DNA from: Oscillatoriaceae cyanobacterium M7585_C2015_266
GTDB lineage: Bacteria; Cyanobacteriota; Cyanobacteriia; Cyanobacteriales; Oscillatoriaceae
Direction of reading: 5' to 3'
NCBI GenBank assembly: GCA_015295835.1
Contig: DVEG01000005.1
Location: 62,001 to 126,000 of the forward strand
DNA length: 64,000 bases
Shown: piece by piece, positions 7,617 through 16,849 of the stretch
Position numbering within the stretch: the stretch's first letter is position 1
Layout of the letters: each line of letters opens with the position of its first letter
Program-made: the position numbers and the translations under genes
Notes under the pieces: model-generated
Told to the model about the DNA's origin: nothing
Databases searched by the model: none
Seen by the model: the letters and a program-made list of their open reading frames with translations, nothing else

Positions 7617-9929
7617 ATGTTTAAGTGGAAGCGATATCTTTTTTTATTTTGTTTGATGCTCGGTTTTATTATAATTCTAAAATGGCCGGTTTTCTCTTGC
7701 GCAGTTAACGAAACCGAAATCGCCGAGATTCCTCCTCAAACCCCAAGCAACGTCTACAGGTGGCAGAATGTCGTTATTGGTGGGGGAGGTTTTGTCACAG
7801 GGCTGGTAATTCACCCAACCGAAAAAAATTTAACCTATATTCGCACTGATATTGGGGGACTCTACCGTTGGGAGGAAGACAAACAACGCTGGATTCCCTT
7901 AATGGAAATGATTCCTCTGCAAGATAACCATCTATTTGGCATTGAAAGTGTCGCTCTTGATCGCAATGATCCCAATATTGTTTATGTAGCAGCGGGAGAA
8001 TATACAGATGAAAGAGCCAGAGGCAAGAAAGGTGCGATTTTAAAATCTACTAATCGCGGGCAAACCTGGAGTCGTTACGACTTGCCTATAAAAATGGGTT
8101 CTAACGAAGATTGGCGTTGGAATGGAGAAAGACTAGCAGTCGATCCCAATAAGTCAGATCTTTTGTATCTTGGCTCTCGAAAAGACGGTCTTTGGAAAAG
8201 TACAGACGGCGGTGAAACTTGGGCAGTGGTGTCTGATTTTCCAACTAAAGGCACCGACAATCGCGGTATTACCTTTGTAATTTTTGATCGCCACAGCGGC
8301 AAGATGGGAAGTCCGACACCTCTAATATATGTTGGCGTGGCTGGAGCGGGTGTTTATCGTAGTCAAGATGCGGGTAAGAGTTGGAGTTTACTGCCCTTTG
8401 AATCGGGGATAAATCCCCAACGAGGCGTAATAGCTGAGGATGGGACATTATACGTTACTTTTGACAGTCCAGGAGCGCTCGCCAAATTTAAAAATAATTC
8501 CTGGATTGACATCACCCCAGCCAAATTAAACTCCTTCAACGCCATAAGCGTCGATGCCAACAATCCAGAAATAATTATAGCAGCAGAGTGGTTTTTTAAT
8601 CACGGCAATAAAATTTTTAAAACCACCGATGGCGGTAAAACTTGGCAAGAAATCAAAGCCATCAGACAGCACGAAGTCCCCTGGCATAATAACGACGATA
8701 GATTTTGGGCATCCGGCATTTCCAGTATCCTTATAGATCCCCACAATTCTAAGCGCGTTTGGTATACAGATGGTTGGGGAGTGTGGAGAACCGACGATAT
8801 TAGTGTCAATCCTTCTTTATGGCGTACCTTAGCTGCAGGGCACGAAGAAATAGTTAACTTTTCCTTAAAAAGTCAACCACAAAGCGGAGTGCTTTTGCAG
8901 GGTTCTGGCGACATTGGCGGGATGCGCCATACCGACTTAAATAGTTATCCAGAAAGACTGTTTCAATCTCCTAGTTGGATGGCGAGTGATTTTGTCAGTA
9001 TAGACTCTTCAGAAAGCAATCCAAACTTTGTCGTCGCAGTAGGCAGTCGGCGCTGGACAAGTGAAGGATTTCCCGATCCTGGTTATTCCATATACTCTAC
9101 AGATGATGGTAAAAATTGGAGAGAATTTCCCAATTATCCTATTGGTTTTCGCAAAACTTTTCGGGGAAGGGTAGCTGTTTCGGCAACGAAAGACACCTGG
9201 CTCGTCTGGATTCCGGAAGGTGAAAAAATGGTTCCCTATTATAGCCCAGACAGAGGACAAACCTGGAAAATGTCCGAGGGAGCTCCAACAGGGCTTTTGC
9301 TTTCTGTATGGCAATTAAATCAACCATTGAGTAGTGATAAAGTTAATGGCAACAAATTTTACCTCTATAAAGAAGGCAAATTATATGTCAGTTTGGATGG
9401 CGGTGCCAATTGGTCTCCCACTCCAGCCGTGTTGCCAAAATTAGATATGGATTGGGCAACTGGTACTTGGAGTACGATTAAAGCTGCTCCGGGTATAGAG
9501 GGAGAGGTATGGGCCAGTTTTGATAAAATGGGTTTATATCGTTCCAGTGATTCAGGACAAAGTTTTAATCAGGTTGAAAATGTTCAGGAAGCTGTAAATT
9601 TTGGGTTTGGGAAAAATCCTCCTGGCCGGAAAAATCCAACTGTATTTGTTTACGGAAAGGTTAATAATACAAATGGAATTTTTCGCTCTGACGATATGGG
9701 GAAAACTTGGGTGAAGATAGACGTTCCGGGTCAGCCTATCGGCAAGGGGGCTTTGTATGTAGAAGGGGATAGGAAAGTTTTTGGCCGGGTTTATATTGGA
9801 ACGGGAGGACGCGGCATTTACTATGGCGAACCCGTAAATACGAGGGTGTCTACAAGAAAAGATACAAGAAAAGATGGTTCTTTGTTGAGTTGTGGGATTA
9901 TTTGGTTGAAGGCGCGGATTTTCAGATAA
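7617..9929 (+). CDS. GH74-family secreted glycoside hydrolase (xyloglucanase-like)
   Basis: A 770-residue exported protein built from Asp-box (BNR) beta-propeller repeats such as STDGGETW, TTDGGKTW, STDDGKNW and SPDRGQTW. Two GH74 hallmarks are present: IRTDIGGLYRW (Asp78) and GSGDIGGMRHTDL (Asp432), which match the positions of the two catalytic aspartates of GH74 enzymes. The N-terminus has a Lys/Arg patch and a 20-residue hydrophobic stretch, a signal peptide or anchor. I choose ATG 7617, which has AGAGGG about eight bases upstream; a GTG start at 7608 is also open. The last 35 residues after IYYGEP look unlike the family and contain a 12-base tandem duplication. In this cluster it may trim or release the polysaccharide. 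The substrate is inferred only. Confidence 0.85.
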   Translation: MFKWKRYLFLFCLMLGFIIILKWPVFSCAVNETEIAEIPPQTPSNVYRWQNVVIGGGGFVTGLVIHPTEKNLTYIRTDIGGLYRWEEDKQRWIPLMEMIPLQDNHLFGIESVALDRNDPNIVYVAAGEYTDERARGKKGAILKSTNRGQTWSRYDLPIKMGSNEDWRWNGERLAVDPNKSDLLYLGSRKDGLWKSTDGGETWAVVSDFPTKGTDNRGITFVIFDRHSGKMGSPTPLIYVGVAGAGVYRSQDAGKSWSLLPFESGINPQRGVIAEDGTLYVTFDSPGALAKFKNNSWIDITPAKLNSFNAISVDANNPEIIIAAEWFFNHGNKIFKTTDGGKTWQEIKAIRQHEVPWHNNDDRFWASGISSILIDPHNSKRVWYTDGWGVWRTDDISVNPSLWRTLAAGHEEIVNFSLKSQPQSGVLLQGSGDIGGMRHTDLNSYPERLFQSPSWMASDFVSIDSSESNPNFVVAVGSRRWTSEGFPDPGYSIYSTDDGKNWREFPNYPIGFRKTFRGRVAVSATKDTWLVWIPEGEKMVPYYSPDRGQTWKMSEGAPTGLLLSVWQLNQPLSSDKVNGNKFYLYKEGKLYVSLDGGANWSPTPAVLPKLDMDWATGTWSTIKAAPGIEGEVWASFDKMGLYRSSDSGQSFNQVENVQEAVNFGFGKNPPGRKNPTVFVYGKVNNTNGIFRSDDMGKTWVKIDVPGQPIGKGALYVEGDRKVFGRVYIGTGGRGIYYGEPVNTRVSTRKDTRKDGSLLSCGIIWLKARIFR
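9852..9875 (+). repeat. 12-base perfect tandem duplication
   Basis: ACAAGAAAAGAT occurs twice back to back inside the extreme 3' end of the GH74 gene. It encodes part of a tail (TRKDTRKD) beyond the recognisable domain. Confidence 0.8.
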
Positions 9930-9946
9930 AAATATCCGTTTTTATT

Positions 9947-11023
9947 TTATCTAGAAAGATTGACAAAGAAAGTAAATAGCTGTAGCAAAAGACTCAAAGG
10001 CCCCACTGATTGATTGCTGACGTCAAGAAATGTCGATGTTCGGCTTTTTGGGACGATAATTACGTCACCTTCCTGAACCTGTAAGGTATCGGTTAAATTA
10101 CTCAAGTCTAATTCTTGACGGTTGATAGTGCCGTCGTCTAACATGCGTACAAATGTTACTTCGCTGAGTTTGGCTTTATCGGTTGGGCCACCTGCGCTCG
10201 CGATCGCACTGGAAATAGAACTGGAAGGCGGTACTTCAAATTCTCCGGGTTTTTTCACCTCTCCGACAACGCGTACGCGTACGGTTTTGGAGGCAATACT
10301 AGAGCGGGCGAGCGCACGGCGATCAAGCGTTTCCCCTGCTGCTAACTTAGGCACAAAAATAGAATCTCCATCTTGCAAAACTAATTCTCGAATAATCTTC
10401 TCAGAAAACAGACTATCCCACAAATTAATATTTAGCTCAATGAAATTACCATTACGAGTCAAACGTCTCAAAACAATCCGGCGAATATCAGCATTTTTCG
10501 TCACCCCGCCAGCTTGAATCAGCGCTGAACTCAACGTTGGTAAAGAAGAAGCACCGCCAAAATCGCTAATATTATAACTGCTCAACTGAATCGGTCCTGG
10601 ACGCTGCACTTCTCCCGCTACATTTATTAACAAAGGGCGGAGTTTATTAATACTCACGTTTACAATCGGATTTACGACCCAATTTTGCAAACGGGCTGTT
10701 AGTTCCACCGCCAATTCTTCAGTAGTGAGATTAGCGGCTTTGACCGTACCAATCAGCGGCAAGTTAATAGTTCCATCTGGTAAAATTACTTTAGTTCCCG
10801 TAAATTCCTCATATTCATAAACGTTAATATTAATTTGATCGCCGGGGCCTAAAACATAACTGGGATTAGCAAAATCAGCAGGCAAATTAACCGCCTCAGG
10901 AGCTGGCGCTTGATTCTGCACTTCTGGTACAACAATACTGGGCAACTGACTCAAATGCGGACTTAATCCGAGGGCTAGCAAAAGTGAAAAATTAATTCCC
11001 CAATAATTATACAGATTTAACAT
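9947..11023 (-). CDS. Wza-type polysaccharide export protein with SLBB domains
   Basis: A 358-residue outer-envelope export protein. After an N-terminal hydrophobic segment (LLLALGLSPHLSQ) the Poly_export domain begins with YVLGPGDQININVYEYEEFTG, followed by LPDGTINLPLIGTVKAANLT and two SLBB-type domains (INVAGEVQRPGPIQL and VRVVGEVKKPGEFEV). It should form the channel that takes polymer across the outer membrane, working with the Wzc-like protein. I choose ATG 11021-11023, which has TGAGGA eight bases upstream; the longer ATG at 11050 would overlap the wzc-like gene by 16 bases. There is no obvious lipobox, unlike E. coli Wza. Confidence 0.92.
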   Translation of the reverse strand: MLNLYNYWGINFSLLLALGLSPHLSQLPSIVVPEVQNQAPAPEAVNLPADFANPSYVLGPGDQININVYEYEEFTGTKVILPDGTINLPLIGTVKAANLTTEELAVELTARLQNWVVNPIVNVSINKLRPLLINVAGEVQRPGPIQLSSYNISDFGGASSLPTLSSALIQAGGVTKNADIRRIVLRRLTRNGNFIELNINLWDSLFSEKIIRELVLQDGDSIFVPKLAAGETLDRRALARSSIASKTVRVRVVGEVKKPGEFEVPPSSSISSAIASAGGPTDKAKLSEVTFVRMLDDGTINRQELDLSNLTDTLQVQEGDVIIVPKSRTSTFLDVSNQSVGPLSLLLQLFTFFVNLSR

Positions 11024-11034
11024 GCTTTTTATCC

Positions 11035-13257
11035 TCAGTGGCGACACCATCGTGTTTTCTTTTTACCCTTATATGCGGCGGGGGATTTGACGATAGCATA
11101 GCTGCCTTTAGAATAAGCCTTTGCGTGGTGGAAATAACTATCAGGTTCATTTTCAACTACCACGCCATTGACTATCAAGCCTAATACATTTAGACCGGAT
11201 TGTTCCAAAAGTTGTTTAGCAGCTCCAGCGCTGGCTGTATCGATTACACCAGGTCGTACAACGAATAAAATCCCGTCACTCATTTTACCTAAGGTGAGGG
11301 CGTCGGCAACCAGTAACAGGGGTGGTGAGTCAATAATTATAAAATTGTAGTTTTTGCAAAACTCCTGAATTAGGGAAGCCATCCGTCGCGATTCAAGAAG
11401 CGCGAGTGCGTTTGGAGGGATAACTCCAGAAGGTAGTACGTCTAGATTGTCTGTTACAGCTGTAATAGCGCGCTCGACGTCTGCTTGATTTACAATCACT
11501 TCGCTAAGTCCAGCGGAATTTGGCAACTCCCAGATTGCTTGCTGCATTGGATGGCGCATGTCTCCATCAATCAATAAAACTCGCTTTCCTATTTCTGACA
11601 TTGCGAGCGCCAAATTCGCTGCTATTGTCGAACGTCCCTCGCCGGAAACTGAACTGGCGACTACAATCACTTTTAATTCTTTATCTGGACTCAAAAATCT
11701 CAGATTTGTCTGTATTATCCGATATGATTCGCTTACCAATGAATGAGGATTATCTCTGACTGTAACATCTGGAATCCACCAATTTTCCCCTCTAAAAAAC
11801 AAGAAACCTTTTTTCTTCAATTTCGGAATCATGCCCAATAATGTATACCCAAAAAATATATTGCGCACTTCTTTGGCAGTTTTGATAGTGGGGTCTATCA
11901 GTTCCAGAAGAAATGCGGTAATGACATATAGCATGATGCCGCCCGCAATTCCGCCTACCCGGAATAGTTTTTTGTTAGGTCCTACTGGATTTTCTGGCTC
12001 TATTGCCGGTGAAATGATCCGGGCGTTTCCTACATTTTGATTTTCGGCTATCTGTACTTCTTGGAAATTTTTTAAAAGAATTTCATATGTAGATTGAGCT
12101 GCTTTCAGACGCCGCTCTCTCTCCCGCAAACCTTCTTGCAACCTCGGTAGTATATTTACCCTTTGTTTGTAGTTAGTGCGGCTTTTGATTAGGGATTCTA
12201 CTTGATTGGCTAAACCTTGACGTTCTACTTCGGCTTTGACGAGTTCGTTAGTGAGTTTTTGTTGCAAGTCGCCAGTTTGCAAATTTTTCGAGGGTGGAGT
12301 CTGAGAACCAATTACCTCCTTGATGCGTTCTTGCAAAAGAACTTGTAGCCCTTCTTCTCTGCGTCTCAGACTAGCTATTAATGGGTGCTGCTCTTGATAG
12401 CGAGTTCTTTGGATTGCCAATTGGTTTTGTACGTCTTGCAGATAACCAACAACTTGTTGAACGCCTAAAGATTGGCTGAGGGCATTTATAGCGATCGCTT
12501 CTTGGGTGTTCAATCCGATTTGCTCCTGTAATTCTTTTACGCGTGCTGTTGCATCTGCCAGTGCTGCCCTAGTTCTGTTGAGTTGATTTTCTATTTCTGC
12601 AAGTGTCTGTACTGCTGCGATCGCTTCTGACTCTAATGCTACTATATTATTTTTTTCTTGAAAACTGCGCAAATCTGCTTCTGCTTCTCGCACGTGTCTT
12701 TCTATTTCTGGCAGTTTTTTCTCGATAAATTTCCTTGCCGCCCTAGCCTCTCTTCTGTTTGTTTCTATATTATTTTCTATATATACCTCCATCAAAGTAT
12801 TGACTACTTTTGCTACTTCTTCACGCTTCCCACTTGTAAATCCCACCTGCATTACATCAGTTCCTTTCACACCTTTTATATTCAAGCCCCCATAAATATA
12901 TGACGGACTTACTAGGTTGCCTTTTTCGTCTTTTAAATTTGCTCTTTTTATAGTTTCTTCAACTATCGGCAATGAACCGATTATTTCTGCTTCTGTATCT
13001 AGCGGAGAATTAAGAATGGTAAGAGAATCCAGCTCTCCGAGTTTTGCTCCCGCCTCTGTTACGAGTGCCGAAGTTGTATTGCGCTTTTTAAACAGCAGCC
13101 TGCCCTCGGCTGAATAAATTGGTTTTCTCGTCATAGCATAAGCATTGGCCAAGGCTACAATTATTACGAATACTATCGACGAAGGCAGCCAATGCCGTTT
13201 GAGAACTAGCCAATATTTTTGAAAATCTATTCCTTCGGTGTATTCTTGTATTTCCAT
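11035..13257 (-). CDS. Wzc-type polysaccharide co-polymerase / BY-kinase
   Basis: A 740-residue membrane protein with an N-terminal Wzz domain (first span near residue 25), a long periplasmic coiled coil (about residues 170-410), a second membrane span near residue 440 and a cytoplasmic tyrosine-kinase domain. Walker A-prime is VLLIDGDMRHP and Walker B is FIIIDSPP. Walker A reads SGEGRST, with Arg542 where a lysine is expected; the codon is CGT at 11632-11634. The C-terminus has four spaced tyrosines rather than a dense tyrosine cluster. It lies directly upstream of the export gene and should control chain length and export. Confidence 0.92.
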   Translation of the reverse strand: MEIQEYTEGIDFQKYWLVLKRHWLPSSIVFVIIVALANAYAMTRKPIYSAEGRLLFKKRNTTSALVTEAGAKLGELDSLTILNSPLDTEAEIIGSLPIVEETIKRANLKDEKGNLVSPSYIYGGLNIKGVKGTDVMQVGFTSGKREEVAKVVNTLMEVYIENNIETNRREARAARKFIEKKLPEIERHVREAEADLRSFQEKNNIVALESEAIAAVQTLAEIENQLNRTRAALADATARVKELQEQIGLNTQEAIAINALSQSLGVQQVVGYLQDVQNQLAIQRTRYQEQHPLIASLRRREEGLQVLLQERIKEVIGSQTPPSKNLQTGDLQQKLTNELVKAEVERQGLANQVESLIKSRTNYKQRVNILPRLQEGLRERERRLKAAQSTYEILLKNFQEVQIAENQNVGNARIISPAIEPENPVGPNKKLFRVGGIAGGIMLYVITAFLLELIDPTIKTAKEVRNIFFGYTLLGMIPKLKKKGFLFFRGENWWIPDVTVRDNPHSLVSESYRIIQTNLRFLSPDKELKVIVVASSVSGEGRSTIAANLALAMSEIGKRVLLIDGDMRHPMQQAIWELPNSAGLSEVIVNQADVERAITAVTDNLDVLPSGVIPPNALALLESRRMASLIQEFCKNYNFIIIDSPPLLLVADALTLGKMSDGILFVVRPGVIDTASAGAAKQLLEQSGLNVLGLIVNGVVVENEPDSYFHHAKAYSKGSYAIVKSPAAYKGKKKTRWCRH

Positions 13258-13487
13258 AAATGTTTATCTCATGCGCTTCCCTTGATGGGCGAGATTTTAT
13301 CAGCTAGGTAGTAGCGACTTGGGGGTTTTGTCAACTCCTCAACTTCCTTAAATGTTATAATCTTTCGCAGGGCGGGGTTTTACCCTTATTATCCCAGAAC
13401 TTGTCCCAAAGCGCTGCTAACTCAGACTTTCTTTATTTTATCATTTCAGAAATACAAGCAACCCCCTGGCGCCCTGGTAGCAGTGAA

Positions 13488-13516
13488 AAACCCGCTTTCT
13501 TATAGAAAACGGGTTT
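13488..13516 (-). terminator. Intrinsic terminator after the cupin gene
   Basis: AAACCCG pairs with CGGGTTT around a short inner stem. Read on the minus strand it is followed by a T run. It lies about 40 bases after the stop of the cupin gene. Confidence 0.75.
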
Positions 13517-13553
13517 ACTTTAACTATAAAAACTGCTTCACGAGAGTGAATTT

Positions 13554-13964
13554 TTAGGATTTTGCACGGGCATAGTCATCTTGGAACCTGACTATATCGT
13601 CTTCTCCTAGATATTCCCCATTTTGCACCTCAATCAAAATCAAAGGAATGACGCCGGGATTTTCCAGGCGGTGTTTAGTACAAGGCGGAACATAAGTAGA
13701 TTGATTGGTATAGACGAGTTCCTCGACATCGCCGCAGGTGACTTTTGCTGTTCCAGAAACGACGATCCAGTGTTCGCTGCGGTGGTGGTGCATTTGCAGA
13801 CTGAGGCGGTGCCCAGGTTTTACTTCAATGCGTTTAATTTTATATCCTGGTCCTTCTTCCAAAACCGTGAACGAACCCCAAGGGCGTAATTCTGTCGCCG
13901 CAACTGAGTTGGAAGAAGTAGATCCGGGTATAGTTGGATGAGAAATTTCTTGCGCTTGAACCAT
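13554..13964 (-). CDS. Stand-alone cupin, mannose-6-phosphate isomerase type II-like
   Basis: A 136-residue single-domain cupin matching the C-terminal isomerase domain of bifunctional ManC/AlgA proteins. Motifs are RPWGSFTVLEEGPGYKIKRI, then PGHRLSLQMHHHRSEHWIVV with the metal-binding histidines, and VPPCTKHRLENPG. It would interconvert fructose-6-phosphate and mannose-6-phosphate, feeding GDP-mannose for glycan synthesis. It has its own terminator downstream and lies beside the polysaccharide genes. No guanylyltransferase domain is attached or adjacent. Some members of this cupin group may be sugar-epimerase-like, so the exact reaction is not certain. Confidence 0.88.
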   Translation of the reverse strand: MVQAQEISHPTIPGSTSSNSVAATELRPWGSFTVLEEGPGYKIKRIEVKPGHRLSLQMHHHRSEHWIVVSGTAKVTCGDVEELVYTNQSTYVPPCTKHRLENPGVIPLILIEVQNGEYLGEDDIVRFQDDYARAKS

Positions 13965-14225
13965 AATTTTTTCTCAGATAAAACAACTTAGATATGTAAA
14001 GTTATGTGATTTTTGGACTTTTCCGACGCAAATATTTATTTATACGATTGATAGAAGTAATAGAAGCGGCTGTCATCAATCTGAATGCGCCTGCTGGTAG
14101 GGTACTATATTAACGATAACAAGTATTCCCTTAATGCTGTAACTTGTATGCAGTCAAGTTAATAAATTTACATTAATTCTTTAAATTAGCGATCGCCTCT
14201 TTAAACAAGCTTTAATTTTTCAAAC

Positions 14226-16124
14226 CTAAAAAACGGGCTGGAGAAAGACACCTATACCGTTATGGACACGAGGGATCATCCTGGGCGGATGTTCCAAAAG
14301 TTGCCCGCCGAGGTAAAGAGTAGTCGAACCGCCGCCATCAAGATTAAGAGCATCAGAAGCTCCCAATTGCTGCATAATCTTAGCCATTTCCGTCAATGTC
14401 GGTCCTGGACCTGCAGTACGATTATGAACAGCAGCTATTATTATTTTTGCCTCTGGAGAAATACCGATCGCACTTCTGGAAGCTTTCCCTTGCACGAAAT
14501 TTTCATTAAATTTTTCATCCCGTGCATCCAGGACTATCTGGCCATTTAGCAACAAAACAGGACCTGCTCCCAATATTTGTGGGTAACTTGCGAAATCATC
14601 CGGAACCGTAGTGCTTTCGAGGCGCAATTTCGTTCCCATAGGCAAACTGGCAGCAATGTCAGGGCTATTGCGGATAACTAGCAGGTACCCGTTAGCGGGG
14701 ATAGGAAAAGCAGTCTTGCCCGCCTCACCCCCCAGCCACTGTTGTGTTACTTGTGCCACAAACCCAGTTTCTTCCAGAAACCTAGTTTCTATGATTATTT
14801 CATTATTACTTAGGGGAATATAATCCGCACCCCATTCACGGGTGTAGCGGGAAATTCCCACTTGAATAAAACCACTGTTGAGAAAAAGTATAGGCCAAGA
14901 ACGACCATCTGCATCGATTAGAGTTTCTTGTAGGGTGAGACGCCCAATTTTAAAGTCGCCTTTGTCATTCCAGGCGAGCGCTCCCCGATTAAGGAGCGGG
15001 CTAGACAGCCACCGCCCATCCCGGCGGAGCGCTCCCAGGGGCAACTGATTATTACGGTTGAAAAAGCCGCCATTGATAGCTGCTGCCGCCCCCTCCCGCT
15101 CTGCCATTTCCGCAAGTGGAGCAATTCCTTTCATGCCACTAGGAGAACTCCAAATCGGGCGCAGGGCGATCCCCCTCTGGCGCAAATCAATTTCCAGCCA
15201 AACAACTGGAAACTCCTCACTACCTATAGATATCATTCTCTGACGCCAACGCAATCCCGGTGCCCAGAAAATATCTCGCTCTGTCTGAGAATCTGCTCTA
15301 ATATCTACAATCAGACGACTGGGATTTGGCTGTGTCCAAATTCTTGGTTTCCAAGTGGCGGGAAGTAATATCGAGAGGATAGTTTGATTGGGGTTGGTTT
15401 TAACTGTAGCCGTTAAGTTAGATTCCGGCAGCAGCAATTGATTATTTGTCTGAGAAGTCAAAAGCCAAGATAAATCGGCATCGATAGTAACAATAAGCTC
15501 TTGCAGGGGTTCTGGCGGTTTTTGGGGGCTAGTTTTTTCTCTATCAGGGTTGGGATCTTCCGGTTCAGGGGCTAGCTTTTGGGCGACTGTCTCGACTTGC
15601 CAGGATGTGGCGCGGTTCAAATCAAAGACAAGGCGTAAGCCCCATGAGTGACGCCCTTGTCGGATTGCTTCTACTCTAGCAATTGGTGCGTTGATTTGCA
15701 GAGTGTTGCCATCAACTTGCATCTGCCAGCCAAAACGCTGCGCTAATTCAGTAATATCTAAGTGGCGATACTGTTTGTTAATAATCTTAACTGGCAGCTC
15801 TAAAGGCGTTAAGGTGGGATCGGAAAACCACCGCACTGGCTGGGTACTTTCTGAACGGTTTTTTAGAAGTTCGATTCCCAGGCGCTGCATTATTGCTGCG
15901 TCACTTATGCCTGTGCGTATGCTAGCTCCTACTTGCCACTGACTCCATTTTGCCGCCCAAGTTTGCCCATTGAAAGTGATTTGGTTTCCCTGGCGGATAA
16001 CTTGCGGCACAGGTATTTGAGCGAGCGCTTTATTTGGCAAGTACATTACTACCCCACCAATGCATGCTGCCATGAGATATGTCTGTAGCAAGCGCCGGCT
16101 AGCAAGTTTTTTTACAAAAAACAT
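14226..16124 (-). CDS. Exported phosphodiester glycosidase (NAGPA domain) protein
   Basis: A 632-residue exported protein. The N-terminus FFVKKLASRRLLQTYLMAACIG and a following AxA-like site (NKALAQ) form a signal peptide. Residues about 40-280 hold a copper amine oxidase-like/AMIN-like N-terminal part and a Pro-rich linker. The C-terminal half is the phosphodiester glycosidase (NAGPA) domain: NGGFFNRNNQLPLGALRRDGRW, then a typical end LNLDGGGSTTLYLGG. Family members cleave sugar-phosphodiester bonds, so it may edit the envelope glycan. ATG 16122-16124 is preferred because it begins the signal peptide; an in-frame GTG at 16188-16190 is also possible. No clear ribosome site decides between them. 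Confidence 0.82.
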   Translation of the reverse strand: MFFVKKLASRRLLQTYLMAACIGGVVMYLPNKALAQIPVPQVIRQGNQITFNGQTWAAKWSQWQVGASIRTGISDAAIMQRLGIELLKNRSESTQPVRWFSDPTLTPLELPVKIINKQYRHLDITELAQRFGWQMQVDGNTLQINAPIARVEAIRQGRHSWGLRLVFDLNRATSWQVETVAQKLAPEPEDPNPDREKTSPQKPPEPLQELIVTIDADLSWLLTSQTNNQLLLPESNLTATVKTNPNQTILSILLPATWKPRIWTQPNPSRLIVDIRADSQTERDIFWAPGLRWRQRMISIGSEEFPVVWLEIDLRQRGIALRPIWSSPSGMKGIAPLAEMAEREGAAAAINGGFFNRNNQLPLGALRRDGRWLSSPLLNRGALAWNDKGDFKIGRLTLQETLIDADGRSWPILFLNSGFIQVGISRYTREWGADYIPLSNNEIIIETRFLEETGFVAQVTQQWLGGEAGKTAFPIPANGYLLVIRNSPDIAASLPMGTKLRLESTTVPDDFASYPQILGAGPVLLLNGQIVLDARDEKFNENFVQGKASRSAIGISPEAKIIIAAVHNRTAGPGPTLTEMAKIMQQLGASDALNLDGGGSTTLYLGGQLLEHPPRMIPRVHNGIGVFLQPVF

Positions 16125-16443
16125 AAGTAATAGAGTAAGTGCCTTCACGTAGTGGCTTCGCAGAAGTATCACGGTATTTTCTTTTCCCACCTTACATTAC
16201 CATGCCTTTGTAATCCAGCTTTAAATACCTCAATCGGTATTTTTTCCCAACTGATAACCGCTTTGTGAGTATCCTATAAATTCCTATACCGCTGAAATCT
16301 AAAGAAAAGTCAAAGAATAAAATATCTTTTTGGCATAGCTTGTATAATCTATGAAGCCCTAGCGTATCGCTTTTTTATCACTACAATTTTTTAATTTAAT
16401 TCCATTTGTTATGGCGCGCTAATAAATAAAGAAATATTAAAAA

Positions 16444-16457
16444 GTATAAAAATCTAC
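16444..16457 (+). promoter_or_regulatory. Candidate NtcA box upstream of gltB
   Basis: GTA-N8-TAC is a perfect match to the NtcA core. It lies 393 bases upstream of the gltB start. A weak -10-like TATGAA follows 20 bases after the box, which is a poorer fit than the one before glsF. Confidence 0.35.
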
Positions 16458-16593
16458 AAAACACAAATTTATAGATTTATGAAAAATGCAGTGTTTAGAG
16501 GTATTTGGCCAGTTAAATAATGATAATTTTTGTAACTGCCAATAGCATCTGTCAAGCATTTATTTATAAAATAATGAAGGTCAAGTGTGTAAG

Positions 16594-16608
16594 TGTTCAA
16601 AATGAACA
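16594..16608. promoter_or_regulatory. 15-base palindrome upstream of gltB
   Basis: TGTTCA-AAA-TGAACA is a perfect 6-3-6 inverted repeat, a possible operator. The regulator is unknown. Confidence 0.3.
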
Positions 16609-16849
16609 ATTTGGCAGACTAATGGGCAGAATAATGGAAGCCAAACCACCGGATAAGCTAAAAATTACCTTAAATTTTCATTAACATCTAGCAGTTTTAA
16701 GCTTCTTTGTCAGAAAATATACTTTATAATAAGGAGGAAATTAGCGCTGGCGAAAGAAGATTAGGGAATCCAATGAAATAAAAAATCAAGATTTTGATTT
16801 TTTAACGAGTTAAATCATTCTTTTCATTAAAATTGAAATAGAAAGAAAA

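Larger units (their letters stand above)
16191..16849. other. Long spacer before gltB
   Basis: This 659-base AT-rich stretch holds no supportable gene. It contains an NtcA-like box at 16444, a 6-3-6 palindrome at 16594 and a perfect TATAAT at 16725-16730, which would give a gltB leader of roughly 110 bases. AAGGAGG at 16731-16737 has no start codon near it. Confidence 0.7.

Noticed and set aside
16190-16190. Longer GTG start of the phosphodiester glycosidase gene
   Set aside because: Would put a 22-residue hydrophobic stretch before an already complete signal peptide; no clear ribosome site supports it.
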